From JAGDZR01 sp049115695 (GTDB taxonomy: Bacteria > Bacteroidota > Bacteroidia > Cytophagales > Cyclobacteriaceae): a stretch of DNA of 64,000 nucleotides. The stretch is from positions 124,001-188,000 of the forward strand of contig JAGDZR010000018.1 of NCBI GenBank assembly GCA_049115695.1. Reading direction: 5' to 3'. The notes under the pieces are model-generated. The model did not search any database and was not told the DNA's origin. It worked only from the letters and a program-made list of their open reading frames with translations. Each line of letters opens with the position of its first letter. Position 1 is the stretch's first letter. Below are positions 7,599 through 17,393 of this stretch, piece after piece. The translations under genes and the position numbers were made by a program.

Positions 7599-10321
7599 TG
7601 CAATCATTTTTCCCAGAGGATAGAGGTTTGAGAATCTTGTTGGGTGTATGCCTGGCATTGTGCCTCAGTTATTTGGCGTGCTACCATTTCGAGACAGATC
7701 TGACTATAGATTGGAGTGTCTTGAGCACAGCTAAAACTGTGAATCAACCAGTGCTAGAAGTTCAGAAGGGACCTTTTCAGGTAGATGTGTTAGCGGATTG
7801 GTATGTGATCAACGAGCGTTTTGTCGGGGGAGATATTCAACACACTGACCAACTGTCTGTGCTCTATATGTTTGCTTTTTGGGCAGCAGTTTGTTTGGTC
7901 CTCGCTAGTGCTACATTTCTTAAAAGATTTTACTTTTTGACCATCGGGGCACTGTCCATTTTGATGATCAATTATCTTGACCTTGACTCACTGGGTGTCT
8001 TTGGGTCCAGACCTGGCCAGAAATGGCTGACCGGTATGTTCATGATATTGACGCTGGGGCCTGCTTACTATTTCCATGCATTCAAGCCCACTCTGTCTGT
8101 ATTGGTTAAAACAGTGGGCATATTGATTCCTTCATCTCTAATGCTCATCGCAGTGATAATGGTCAACGGGGTGGATGCGGTACATTACTTTAATGCAAAT
8201 ACACTTATAGCCGGTGGGATTTTGACAACACTATTCGTATTTGTCATTGCAGAAGAAATCATATTTTTAATATTATACATTATTACGCAATCACGTGGTG
8301 GCACCAACAATGAAAAGCATTTCTTAATATTTGGGTTAGTTTATTTGGGGTTGATTGGTGCCTATTATGCTAAGCAGGCAGGTTTGATTTCAGCAGATTT
8401 ACAGTTCGTCAATCTGTACTATTTACTCATCATTTCTTTCGTAATAGCAGTTTGGGGATTCCAGCATAAGCAAATACTTTTCGAAGGTATATGTGATTAC
8501 CAGCTTGATGTCAGATGGGTATTGGTGGGATTTGGTTCTGCTGGGCTCGTGTTCATGAGCTATTGGTTCGTAAGAGGCAATGATCCCGCTACTGAAGCAG
8601 TGAGCTACATGATCATATATGCACATGTCGCATTTGGTGCAATTTTCTTCATTTACATCATTGCCAATTTTATCGAGCCACTTATGCAGGGTATGCAAGT
8701 GTATAAGGTCGCTTATAAAGAATACAACTTTCCTTATTCAACAGCTCGATTGGCTGGGTTTGTTGGCGTCATAGCCTTCTACTTTCTGTCTGAACAACAG
8801 CCATACCTGAAAATAACAGCTGGCTATTACAATGCGCTTGGTGACTATCATGATGGGATAGGTGAAAGTGGACTCGGAGAAGAGTACTACCGACAGGGAA
8901 GTGTTTATGGTTGGGACAACCACTACTCCAATTATCAGTTGGGTCAGAGGGCCTTGTTGAAAAATGATCATGATGAAGCAGCGTATCGATTTACCCGGGC
9001 AACCAAACGGAACCCATCACCCTATGCCTATGTCAATCTTGGAAATGTAAGTGAGTTGGCAGGAAAATCATCATTACGCTTACTGAACGAAGGACTGGCT
9101 GATTTTCCCGGCAATGCAGAGATATCCAACAACCTTGCCCTTCATCTGGGTGCCAGGGGTAGTATCAATGAAGCCATGTCAAAATTGGAGAATGGATCAA
9201 GCACTGAGGATTGGAACAAAGCCAACCTGGTGAATAAATGGAGTTTTGTAGGAGATCAAACACAATTGACTGATTTCAATGAACCTTCTCTGGCGTTGAA
9301 AACGAATGTCTATTCAAAAGTTGGTGCGCACCCAGACCTGAAGCTGGACACATCTGTTTTTCAGACACCCAATGTGCTGACGTCTACCTTACTGGTAAAT
9401 GCCAATTATGCGGCTCGAAATGGAGATTTGCAATCGGTCAATGCTCGTTTTCAAAAGGTTCCTAATCAGTATCCGCTCAATTTCAATCTGGATTTTTCAG
9501 AAGCCATGTATTTCTACCGAACCGGTAAAGTAAACAAGTCATTTGATTTGTTGGAAAATATAGCCATTGATGCCAATCCATTGGATAAAGGAAAGGTCTA
9601 TCAAACGCTTGGAAAGCTTGCTCTCGATCAGGATGCACCCAGACTTGCCCTTGATTATTTTGAAAGGGCTGTGCCTTTTGATACCGTTGGTTCAGAGTAT
9701 TTGATGGCCATCGCATTTTTAGAAGCCAGAATGTGGGATCAGGCTTTGGGTGCCTGGATGATGAGTGTTGGCCGTGATAGCACATTGGCGCCAATGTTGG
9801 ACGGCATGTTTTCGATTATTCAAAATACCGATGACGAAAGTTTCGCTTATCTATACTACCGCCATGGAGATTTGAATCCTGAGGAAATTGATGGTAGACT
9901 AAATAATCTACCAGTAGCGCAAAAAGGCATGCTGATTGAAAAAATATACGGTGATAATTCAAAGTATTTTGGGTTGGATCAATTTGAGGACTTACAAATC
10001 AAAACAAACAACTATCGGACCGATGCAAAAGCTAATGCTTTTAATGAATATGCAATTTTGAAGTTTGCTGCTGATGATTCGGTCGATTTAGGAGAAAGAT
10101 ACAATACCCTGGTTGAAGCGGTTGAGCTGAACAAATATGCTCCGAACATCATTAAGCAGTACTGCCTCACAGCAGTTGAAATGGGGCTGACAGAGTATGG
10201 AGATCAAATTCTGTACAGATTGCATGGTCTTATTTCTACCGAAGAATTTAATAGCTTTGAACTGCAGTATTATGAAGCCGAGCAGAAAAGAAAGGAATTG
10301 AATAATTCCTGGAATCTTTGA
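7598..10321 (+). CDS. Large polytopic membrane protein with C-terminal TPR-like domain, unknown function
   Basis: Not a gene I recognise. The first 370 residues contain roughly eight to ten hydrophobic helices. The remaining 530 residues are soluble and contain tetratricopeptide-like repeats, for example the segment beginning LGDYHDGIGESGLGEEYY near 410 and another near residue 675 (KVYQTLGKLALDQ). The architecture is that of a membrane anchor holding a protein-interaction scaffold. The start overlaps the gatC stop by one base and hutH follows after 21 bases, so it may be co-transcribed, though neither neighbour suggests a job. It could act in envelope assembly or O-antigen-ligase-like chemistry, but no catalytic motif is visible. 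Confidence 0.7.
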   Translation: MQSFFPEDRGLRILLGVCLALCLSYLACYHFETDLTIDWSVLSTAKTVNQPVLEVQKGPFQVDVLADWYVINERFVGGDIQHTDQLSVLYMFAFWAAVCLVLASATFLKRFYFLTIGALSILMINYLDLDSLGVFGSRPGQKWLTGMFMILTLGPAYYFHAFKPTLSVLVKTVGILIPSSLMLIAVIMVNGVDAVHYFNANTLIAGGILTTLFVFVIAEEIIFLILYIITQSRGGTNNEKHFLIFGLVYLGLIGAYYAKQAGLISADLQFVNLYYLLIISFVIAVWGFQHKQILFEGICDYQLDVRWVLVGFGSAGLVFMSYWFVRGNDPATEAVSYMIIYAHVAFGAIFFIYIIANFIEPLMQGMQVYKVAYKEYNFPYSTARLAGFVGVIAFYFLSEQQPYLKITAGYYNALGDYHDGIGESGLGEEYYRQGSVYGWDNHYSNYQLGQRALLKNDHDEAAYRFTRATKRNPSPYAYVNLGNVSELAGKSSLRLLNEGLADFPGNAEISNNLALHLGARGSINEAMSKLENGSSTEDWNKANLVNKWSFVGDQTQLTDFNEPSLALKTNVYSKVGAHPDLKLDTSVFQTPNVLTSTLLVNANYAARNGDLQSVNARFQKVPNQYPLNFNLDFSEAMYFYRTGKVNKSFDLLENIAIDANPLDKGKVYQTLGKLALDQDAPRLALDYFERAVPFDTVGSEYLMAIAFLEARMWDQALGAWMMSVGRDSTLAPMLDGMFSIIQNTDDESFAYLYYRHGDLNPEEIDGRLNNLPVAQKGMLIEKIYGDNSKYFGLDQFEDLQIKTNNYRTDAKANAFNEYAILKFAADDSVDLGERYNTLVEAVELNKYAPNIIKQYCLTAVEMGLTEYGDQILYRLHGLISTEEFNSFELQYYEAEQKRKELNNSWNL

Positions 10322-10342
10322 TCGGCTAAAAACCAAAAATGT

Positions 10343-11911
10343 ATGAAGAAGTTTCGCTTCGGTCAGGACAGGCTCACCCCAGCTTATGCCCTCCAGATCG
10401 CAAGAAAACAGCTATCCGGGATTATTGACGAGGAAGCCCGACTAAAAATTGAAGCTTCCCGAAAAGACACCTTAGCCATCGCTGAAAGCGACGCTGTTGT
10501 ATATGGTATCAATACAGGATTTGGACCACTTTGTGATACCAAGATTTCAAAGGAAGATACGCGCAGACTTCAGGAGAATATCCTCAGAAGCCACAGTGTA
10601 GGTGTTGGTGAAGCTGTTCCAGCAATAGTCGCCAGGCTCATGCTCATCACAAAGTTGCATGCATTGGCACAAGGGTATTCTGGTATTTCAATGCAAGTGC
10701 TCGAGCGAATACTCGTAATGTTGGAATTGGACATTATTCCTATTGTACCCAATAAGGGATCGGTTGGAGCATCGGGAGACCTTGCTCCTTTGGCTCACCT
10801 GTTTTTACCGCTCATTGGCCTAGGTGAGATCCTATCAGAGGAAGGGCCATTGGATGCAGCGATTGTGCTGGAAAAACATGGCCTTGCTCCCATAGAACTT
10901 GGTCCCAAGGAAGGGCTTGCGCTAATCAATGGAACTCAATTTATCCTATCCTATGCTGTTGTAGGATTGGAGCGCATGCATAATTGTCTGGAGCTTGCCG
11001 ACATAGTTGGAGCCATGACACTTGAGGGCATTCTAGGCTCTCGAGCCCCTTATCAACATGAACTACATGATATCAGACCATTCGTGGGCAACATACATGT
11101 AGCACATCGAATGATGACACTATTGGAGGGATCTCAGATGATCGAGTCTCATGAAAACTGTGGGCGTGTTCAGGATCCATATTCTGTGCGATGTATTCCG
11201 CAAGTGCATGGAGCTTCTCGTACAGCCTGGTGTCATTTACGAGAGTTGATAGCAATCGAACTTAATGCGGTTACCGACAATCCTATCATTCTGAGTAAAG
11301 ATGAAACCATTAGTGGGGGTAATTTTCATGGTCAGCCTTTAGCCTTACCGCTGGATTATGCTACGTTAGCAGCAGCTGAATTGGGCAATATCAGTGATCG
11401 TCGGACCTATCTATTACTTGAAGGAAAAACAGGAGGACTACCCCGCCTGCTAATGAAGAATACTGGGATTAATTCCGGTTTTATGATTCCTCAGTATACG
11501 TCGGCAGCTTTAGTGAGTGAAAATAAAAGCCTGGTTTGGCCATCAAGTGCCGACAGCATACCTACCTCGCTGGGGCAAGAAGATCATGTTAGCATGGGGT
11601 CGATAAGCAGTCGTAAACTAAACCGTGTAATTGACAATCTTGAAAACATCTTGGCAGTAGAGCTGATCTGTGCAGCGCAAGCCTTTGACTATCATAAACC
11701 CCTCAAGTCAGGCCCAATAATTGAACATTGTCACAGGATCGTTCGGGAGCGAATTGATCATGCTGAGGAAGATCGAATATTTGCCAATGATATAAAAATT
11801 GCCCAACAACTGATTGCTGAAGGCATTCTGGTAAAAGAATCCTACCGTGCAGCGGAGCGTCACAACATTAACCTAAATGGACAACATTATGAATCATTCT
11901 CAATTTCTTGA
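10343..11911 (+). CDS. hutH: Histidine ammonia-lyase
   Basis: First enzyme of histidine degradation; removes ammonia from L-histidine to give urocanate in the cytoplasm. The Ala-Ser-Gly triad that cyclises to the MIO cofactor is at residues 143-145 in the motif GSVGASGDLAPLAH. YGINTGFGPL near 54-63 and the QDPYSVRC motif are also present. Length (522) is typical. Its 3' end overlaps hutU by 35 bases if hutU starts at 11877, so the two are translationally coupled. hutI, hutG and a ftcD-like gene are not in the window. Confidence 0.96.
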   Translation: MKKFRFGQDRLTPAYALQIARKQLSGIIDEEARLKIEASRKDTLAIAESDAVVYGINTGFGPLCDTKISKEDTRRLQENILRSHSVGVGEAVPAIVARLMLITKLHALAQGYSGISMQVLERILVMLELDIIPIVPNKGSVGASGDLAPLAHLFLPLIGLGEILSEEGPLDAAIVLEKHGLAPIELGPKEGLALINGTQFILSYAVVGLERMHNCLELADIVGAMTLEGILGSRAPYQHELHDIRPFVGNIHVAHRMMTLLEGSQMIESHENCGRVQDPYSVRCIPQVHGASRTAWCHLRELIAIELNAVTDNPIILSKDETISGGNFHGQPLALPLDYATLAAAELGNISDRRTYLLLEGKTGGLPRLLMKNTGINSGFMIPQYTSAALVSENKSLVWPSSADSIPTSLGQEDHVSMGSISSRKLNRVIDNLENILAVELICAAQAFDYHKPLKSGPIIEHCHRIVRERIDHAEEDRIFANDIKIAQQLIAEGILVKESYRAAERHNINLNGQHYESFSIS

Positions 11912-13559
11912 GACCTACGCGAAACACCCCAAATACATCGCACCATCTGGCAGTACCCTTCATGCGAAAAGCTGGCAAACCGAAGCAGTCCTGCGCATGC
12001 TGCTCAATAACCTTGATGAAACAGTAGCTGAAAACCCAGAAGAACTTGTGGTCTATGGCGGGACAGGACAAGCTGCCAGAAATAGAGCAGCACTTGAAAA
12101 GATCATTGAACAATTGCTCGAACTGGATGAAAATCACAGTCTGCTTGTGCAGTCAGGAAAACCAGTAGGGCAGGTTAGAACACATCCCGAAGCTCCACGT
12201 GTATTGATCGCCAATTCCAATCTTGTACCTGCCTGGGCAAATTGGGAGCATTTTGAAGACCTCAAGGCCAAGGGACTGATGATGTATGGACAAATGACGG
12301 CTGGAAGCTGGATATATATCGGATCACAAGGAATACTGCAAGGCACCTACGAGACTTTCGTGGCATGTGGGAAACAGCATTTTGGTGGAAGCCTAAAAGG
12401 TAAGCTCGTCGTGTCTGGTGGGCTTGGAGGAATGGGGGGTGCTCAGCCTCTAGCAGCGACTATGGCAGGAGGCACATTTTTAGGTGCGGATGTCGATCCA
12501 TCGAGGATCGAGAAGCGACTTCAGACCAGGTACATTGACAAGATGACATACAGTTATGAAGAGGCAAGAGATTGGGCACTAGCAGCAAAAGAAGAGGGTA
12601 AGAATATTTCGATCGGACTGGTAAGTGACGCGGGGGATATGCTGGAAAGATTACTAGCTGATGGTATTATTCCAGATGTGCTGACCGATCAGACGTCATC
12701 CCATGATCCAGTTCATGGCTATGTACCAAATGACCTGTCATTAGTTGATGCTGATGAGTTAAGAAAAAGTAATCCAGAGAAATACAAACAACTGTCTCTA
12801 AAGAGCATGGCGCGTCACGTTGGTTTTATGCTCGAGATGCAGAAAAAAGGTAGTAGGACTTTCGATTATGGCAATAACCTAAGAGAGTTTGCCAGGCAGG
12901 GAGGGGAGGCCAATGCTTTTGATTTCAATGGATTTGTGCCAGAGTACGTTCGGCCATTATTCTGTGAGGGAAAAGGGCCCTTTAGGTGGGCAGCACTTTC
13001 TGGCGATCCCGAGGATATTTATACAACAGATCAAGCATTGATAGAAGCGTTTCCGGAAAATGCACATCTGATCAATTGGTTGGAGCAGGCAAAGGAAAAA
13101 ATAGCTTTTCAAGGTATTCCATGTAGAATCTGCTGGTTGGGAATGGGGGAGAGAGAAAAGGCAGGATTAATATTTAATGACTTGGTGAAAACCGGAAAAG
13201 TCAAAGCTCCGATTGTGATAGGGCGTGATCACCTGGATTGTGGATCGGTTGCGTCACCTAACCGTGAAACGGAGGGTATGAAGGATGGAACTGATGCAGT
13301 ATCGGATTGGCCATTGCTTAACCTGATGAGCAATACCGCTGGCGGAGCGACCTGGGTAAGCTTCCACCATGGAGGTGGTGTTGGCATGGGCTATTCACAA
13401 CACGCTGGCATGGTGGTATTGGCAGATGGTACAGATCGCGCTGAGAGATGCCTCAAAAGAGTACTTCACAATGATCCTGCGATGGGAGTATTCCGACATC
13501 ACGATGCTGGCTATGAGCTGGCCAGTGATGTAGGTGAGCGATTCGATTTGATCATTTGA
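11877..13559 (+). CDS. hutU: Urocanate hydratase
   Basis: Second enzyme of histidine degradation; hydrates urocanate to imidazolonepropionate using tightly bound NAD+ as electrophile. Conserved features include LHAKSWQTEA near the N-terminus, the nucleotide-binding GGLGGMGGAQPLA segment and the urocanase signature around GRDHLDCGSVASP with its conserved cysteine. Length 560 is normal. Two start codons are possible, 11877 and 11889. The second gives an N-terminus closer to that usual for the family, while the first lengthens the overlap with hutH. The stop codon lies within a palindrome shared with the convergent nosY gene. Confidence 0.95.
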   Translation: MDNIMNHSQFLETYAKHPKYIAPSGSTLHAKSWQTEAVLRMLLNNLDETVAENPEELVVYGGTGQAARNRAALEKIIEQLLELDENHSLLVQSGKPVGQVRTHPEAPRVLIANSNLVPAWANWEHFEDLKAKGLMMYGQMTAGSWIYIGSQGILQGTYETFVACGKQHFGGSLKGKLVVSGGLGGMGGAQPLAATMAGGTFLGADVDPSRIEKRLQTRYIDKMTYSYEEARDWALAAKEEGKNISIGLVSDAGDMLERLLADGIIPDVLTDQTSSHDPVHGYVPNDLSLVDADELRKSNPEKYKQLSLKSMARHVGFMLEMQKKGSRTFDYGNNLREFARQGGEANAFDFNGFVPEYVRPLFCEGKGPFRWAALSGDPEDIYTTDQALIEAFPENAHLINWLEQAKEKIAFQGIPCRICWLGMGEREKAGLIFNDLVKTGKVKAPIVIGRDHLDCGSVASPNRETEGMKDGTDAVSDWPLLNLMSNTAGGATWVSFHHGGGVGMGYSQHAGMVVLADGTDRAERCLKRVLHNDPAMGVFRHHDAGYELASDVGERFDLII

Positions 13560-13563
13560 TCAA
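13548..13563. repeat. Palindrome spanning the convergent hutU and nosY stops
   Basis: TTGATCATTTGATCAA pairs over seven bases with a two-base centre. It covers the hutU stop and the four-base gap before the nosY stop at 13564. It may act as a small bidirectional transcription end, but there is no T-run on either side, so this is tentative. Confidence 0.35.
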
Positions 13564-14346
13564 TCAAAAATCCTTCTTTGATGACTTTCTTACCATGATG
13601 GTTATGGCCAAAATAGCCCAAGTAGTAAGAGAAGTCATTGAAATAATCATACCCGAGCCGGTACCAAAAAACTTGGAGAACAATGCCCCTGTGTAACCCA
13701 ATAGAGCTGATATGTCCAGTTTGAGTAAAATGGTGATTCTTGCCAGGTCGATAGGGTTGATGATACTCGCAATAAGCGCAAACTTGTCCAAAGGATACTC
13801 CTCAAACCATACCAGCATCAGCAGGAATATTCCGTCGTAAATCACGGCGAAAAATAGCCACATCAATATAGCATAGCCAAACCCCACTATTTTATTGGAG
13901 TTGAATAGACCAATATTGAGTGCCAATGCCACAAAAATGAAGGTCAGAAAAACACCAGTGACCAGCAGCATGGCAAAGTCCCAGATACCCGGAGATAAAA
14001 AGATGCCGTACATCACAAATGGTATACCTAATCCGCCGATCAAGCTAAAAGAAAGGGAGAGCGATATACCTAGGTATTGTCCCATGAAAATGGTGGATCT
14101 TTTGATTGGAAGGGCCAATAAGAGATCGGTAAACTCTCGGGAGTTGTAGTGATACATGATACCAAAGAGGGTGCCGATCATTGGTGTCAGCACAACAATG
14201 ACGTTCATCAAAGTGATCACTGCTTTCGACAGATCGGTATTGAGAAAGAGCAGCACAAATCCCAGGGCGAGGTAGAATAATAGATAGATATAGCTCCATC
14301 TACTTCTTGCCAGGTCTGAGAAACTATATTTTAATACTTTAAACAT
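13564..14346 (-). CDS. nosY: Nos-cluster ABC permease NosY
   Basis: Membrane subunit of the NosFY ABC transporter, which with NosD is needed to mature the copper centres of nitrous oxide reductase. Starting at the ATG at 14346, the 260-residue protein has about six transmembrane helices, in the ABC-2 layout. It overlaps the 3' end of nosF by eight bases and is the last gene of the nos run. A longer frame reaching 14460 exists but would extend far into nosF and begins with a non-membrane, non-family segment. The identity rests mainly on position next to nosF and nosD. Confidence 0.88.
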   Translation of the reverse strand: MFKVLKYSFSDLARSRWSYIYLLFYLALGFVLLFLNTDLSKAVITLMNVIVVLTPMIGTLFGIMYHYNSREFTDLLLALPIKRSTIFMGQYLGISLSLSFSLIGGLGIPFVMYGIFLSPGIWDFAMLLVTGVFLTFIFVALALNIGLFNSNKIVGFGYAILMWLFFAVIYDGIFLLMLVWFEEYPLDKFALIASIINPIDLARITILLKLDISALLGYTGALFSKFFGTGSGMIISMTSLTTWAILAITIMVRKSSKKDF

Positions 14347-15040
14347 TTTGCAGCATGGTTGCGATGGACTGCTCCAACGTTGGGGACTTGGTTTGTTGCT
14401 CAAGTTGGGTGATGGAACCCTGATAGTGGATTTCACCCTCAAGCAAAAAGATGATCTCATCTGCGAGCTCTTCCACCAAACTCATAATGTGTGTGGTGAG
14501 AATTATAGTCTTACCTTCTGCTCGTTTGTTCCTGATCAGTTCTTTAAGCTTTACCAGTGATATTGGATCCAATCCCGCTGTTGGTTCGTCCAAAATGAAT
14601 ATTTCGCTATCAAACATAAAGGTGAGAACCAGATTGACCTTTTGCCTTGTGCCACCAGACAAGCCGCCTAATTTCTTTTTTAAATGAGGAGTGAGTTCCA
14701 GTAAATCGATAAGCTCGTCCTCGTTAGCCGACTGCCTTCTTAAGTCTTTGATCATGGCGATCAATTCGAGAACCGTAAGATTATCGGGAAATCGGGCGAT
14801 CTGCGGTAGGTATCCGATTTGATTTCGGTACTCATGTGTGCCGATGACTGACTCATCATTGATTTGAATCTGACCCTTGGTGGGAAGTACCATTCCCAGA
14901 ATGGATTTGAGGATGGTCGTCTTGCCAGATCCATTTGGTCCTAAGACGGCAAAAATACCTCCATTTGCGATTTGGAAGTTGACGTCTTTCAGCACTATCA
15001 GCTTTCCATATTTCTTTTGTAAATGGCTTACTTCGATCAT
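14339..15040 (-). CDS. nosF: Nos-cluster ABC ATPase NosF
   Basis: ATP-binding subunit paired with NosY. Walker A GPNGSGKTT, Q-loop near LPQIARFP, signature LSGGTRQK, Walker B IFILDEPTAGLDP and switch TTHIMS are all present in 233 residues. Start overlaps the nosD stop (ATGA) and the end overlaps nosY, so nosDFY are tightly coupled. Recent biochemistry on the family supports handing a sulfur species or copper to NosZ through NosD; here this is inferred from homology and context. Confidence 0.93.
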   Translation of the reverse strand: MIEVSHLQKKYGKLIVLKDVNFQIANGGIFAVLGPNGSGKTTILKSILGMVLPTKGQIQINDESVIGTHEYRNQIGYLPQIARFPDNLTVLELIAMIKDLRRQSANEDELIDLLELTPHLKKKLGGLSGGTRQKVNLVLTFMFDSEIFILDEPTAGLDPISLVKLKELIRNKRAEGKTIILTTHIMSLVEELADEIIFLLEGEIHYQGSITQLEQQTKSPTLEQSIATMLQNV

Positions 15041-16263
15041 CTAATAGCTTTCATTAATGGACTGTTGTCAACTAACTCATCCGGTGTGAATACAGGTGAT
15101 ACTTTTTCTGAAAAATTGATCAGGTCAACAAATAGACTTCTCATGAGAACGATAGTTTCAGGTGTGCGATTGACAATGTAGGAGAACAGTTTGACCGGGC
15201 GATAGGGCACATCTCCTATGCCGTCTCTGTCAAGGTCATAGCCGGCGTAAGTGTTCCAGAAGTTTCCCGTGAATTCATTGTCGTTCATTTTAGCATTGTA
15301 GCTTACATCAAATGAATTGCTAATGAAATTGTTGGCTTTAAATATATTGGCGTAGCAGCCTCCAGAGACTTTTACAGCCCATCCATTTCCATCAAACGTA
15401 TTGTTTATATAATTAATTCGGGTCGAACCTTCCAGGAAAATACCAATGGTATTGGCATCAAAAAGGTTGTCGATTACTTCTGCATCATAAATCTCTTTGA
15501 GTAGTAGTCCATACGATGCGGTTCCCCAATTTTTCACAAAATTGTTTTCCCTCATTTCGATGTATTTGGAGAACATCACTGCAACGCCGGCACCATTGTT
15601 TTGGAAAGTGTTATTGAGATATCGGTCATGATTGGAAAACATAAAGTGTAAACCGTACCTCACATTATCATGCGCATAATTTGACCTGATGGTGCTGTTG
15701 TTGACAAATTCCAGGTAGACGCCATCCCGCATTTGATAGATTTCATTTTCATCGACATCAATGCTATCGCAATGCCACAAATGGATGCCATTGCCGGCAT
15801 CTGCTTCTTTCACCGAGACACCATTGATTAGGTTTTTTCTGATTACACCTTTCTTGCATTTTTCGATAAGAATCCCAAAAAACGGATCTATAATGGTCAA
15901 ATTTTCAACCAAAAAATGGGATGCCCTTGATAAATATACAGCTGCATAATCCTTGGTGTAACTATGGCCGGCATTAATGATTTTCATGTTGGACAGATGT
16001 ACCGAATCTGCAAACACCATGAGTACATACCCTTCTCCTTTTCCATCCAATATGACACCTGCTTCACCCAAAATGGAGATGGGTTTTGTGATTTCAATGT
16101 TGATGCACGTGTAAGTTCCTTGTTTGACCAGAATAGTGTCATGTGGATTTGAGGCTGCAATGGCAAGCTCCAGGGAAGCGTATTGACAATCAGTGCAAAC
16201 TGAACGCTTCTCCGCCAGGGCGCAAAGTGGAAGTAAAATGAGCGCAAGGGTTAGGTGCTTCAT
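15037..16263 (-). CDS. nosD: Periplasmic NosD, right-handed beta-helix Nos maturation protein
   Basis: Exported protein needed for assembling the CuZ centre of NosZ. A signal peptide covers about residues 1-18. The first part holds a Cys pair (CTDC) and the rest is a repeated CASH-type beta-helix, visible as spaced N-x-F/I-x-x-N repeats such as NNTFDGNG and NNFISN between about residues 130 and 340. Length 408 fits NosD. It is directly followed by nosF and nosY and lies after nosL, which is the expected order. Confidence 0.94.
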   Translation of the reverse strand: MKHLTLALILLPLCALAEKRSVCTDCQYASLELAIAASNPHDTILVKQGTYTCINIEITKPISILGEAGVILDGKGEGYVLMVFADSVHLSNMKIINAGHSYTKDYAAVYLSRASHFLVENLTIIDPFFGILIEKCKKGVIRKNLINGVSVKEADAGNGIHLWHCDSIDVDENEIYQMRDGVYLEFVNNSTIRSNYAHDNVRYGLHFMFSNHDRYLNNTFQNNGAGVAVMFSKYIEMRENNFVKNWGTASYGLLLKEIYDAEVIDNLFDANTIGIFLEGSTRINYINNTFDGNGWAVKVSGGCYANIFKANNFISNSFDVSYNAKMNDNEFTGNFWNTYAGYDLDRDGIGDVPYRPVKLFSYIVNRTPETIVLMRSLFVDLINFSEKVSPVFTPDELVDNSPLMKAIR

Positions 16264-16320
16264 GTCCTGGTCAAATCTAAGTTGATTTGAATTAGTTTAG
16301 AATTGGACTATTATGTGTAA

Positions 16321-16752
16321 TTATCTACTACTGAATTCATTTTGTAATGAAGTCCAGTCAAGCTTAAGCCCACCTTGTTGGGTTTGGGTATAATCGCGGT
16401 TTTGACTATTGCCAAATGCAGTCAAGTATTCTCCCATCGGGCTGGGTATCGATTCGGTGATCAGATAACTGGCACTCGTGGCATCCACCAATTTTCCAGG
16501 ATTTTTGTAATCAGCCACAAGGTACATGGCTACTTCTGGTTTGTCCCATTCATACAGGTGGTTCATCATGCATTCTATTGCATCATACTTGTATGACCTT
16601 CCCTTTGTCGTGACGAGTTGCCCGGCATGCTGGTTGTCGACAATCGTCATTTTACAGAAATGGCAGGCGTCAGTGCCGTAAACAATCGGTTCAGGTTCAA
16701 TTGCGCAGCTGGCAATGATTAACGAACTAGCTATTAGCCAAAGATTTTTCAT
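16321..16752 (-). CDS. nosL: NosL copper-chaperone lipoprotein
   Basis: Copper(I)-binding lipoprotein thought to deliver copper to apo-NosZ. I start it at the ATG at 16752, giving a clean lipoprotein signal with lipobox IIASC (Cys16). The metal motif CHFCKM (Cys30, Cys33, Met35) follows in mature sequence, and the family segment beginning RSYKYDAIECM is present. The start lies within the 3' end of the upstream membrane protein gene (26-base overlap), so it is translationally coupled. Length, 143 residues, is typical. Confidence 0.92.
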   Translation of the reverse strand: MKNLWLIASSLIIASCAIEPEPIVYGTDACHFCKMTIVDNQHAGQLVTTKGRSYKYDAIECMMNHLYEWDKPEVAMYLVADYKNPGKLVDATSASYLITESIPSPMGEYLTAFGNSQNRDYTQTQQGGLKLDWTSLQNEFSSR

Positions 16753-17332
16753 CAGATTCAGCTTTTGATTTTTTGAAAGCGTAAAAAACAAGACCCAGAC
16801 CAACTAACATCACATAAGTTCCGGAACGAGGCATTGAAATAGCCTTAAAGTTAAGGATCATCTTACTGCCAATTAGTGGAGGCTGATAGGCCATTGGTTC
16901 ACCTTTATCATCAGTGAATTTGATAGCGGCATTCTCCTTTAGATTGTGGCCGTAATCGTACTCCCAGGAATAGAAGTCATACATCGCAATTGATCCTAAA
17001 ACGATCATGAGGCCAAGCCAGGTGATGTAAAGCCATCTTTTCCCTATGATGCCAAATATCACACCCAATACTACCATTCCAATGATCACAGAAGGAAAGA
17101 TTTCAAACTCTGGGATTTGTCGTGGGATTTCCTTCATTCCGACATAATGGTTCATGATATTGATGTTTTGGATGTCATTGTCGTTGGCGTCTTCAAATTT
17201 ATTGATGTGGATTTGCAAACCAATTGGGTCAGGGTATTGTGGTGCTTCCAGCGTGATGTTCCACATAGGCAATGCAAACAGGCTCAGCAGCAATAAAGCG
17301 CCAGCGATCATCAGATAATTTGAAACTTTCAT
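16727..17332 (-). CDS. Four-helix membrane protein of the nos operon, unknown role
   Basis: Two hundred and one residues with helices near residues 6-25, 82-100, 103-125 and 172-190, and two extracytoplasmic loops. The first loop is about 55 residues long and acidic, with two histidines. It lies between nosZ and nosL, overlaps nosL by 26 bases and starts 61 bases after the nosZ stop. From memory, similar proteins occur at this position in other Bacteroidota nos clusters, so a part in electron supply or NosZ maturation is reasonable but unproven. No haem, Fe-S or clear metal motif is visible. Confidence 0.8.
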   Translation of the reverse strand: MKVSNYLMIAGALLLLSLFALPMWNITLEAPQYPDPIGLQIHINKFEDANDNDIQNINIMNHYVGMKEIPRQIPEFEIFPSVIIGMVVLGVIFGIIGKRWLYITWLGLMIVLGSIAMYDFYSWEYDYGHNLKENAAIKFTDDKGEPMAYQPPLIGSKMILNFKAISMPRSGTYVMLVGLGLVFYAFKKSKAESDEKSLANS

Positions 17333-17393
17333 TTTTGTAGGTTTAATTTAAGAAGGTGCTGGCCATTCGGCCAGCACCAGTCATTGTCATCAA

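Noticed and set aside
13548..13563. FNR/CRP-type site at TTGAT...ATCAA
   Set aside because: It resembles the half-sites, but it lies between two convergent 3' ends, where an activator site has no use.
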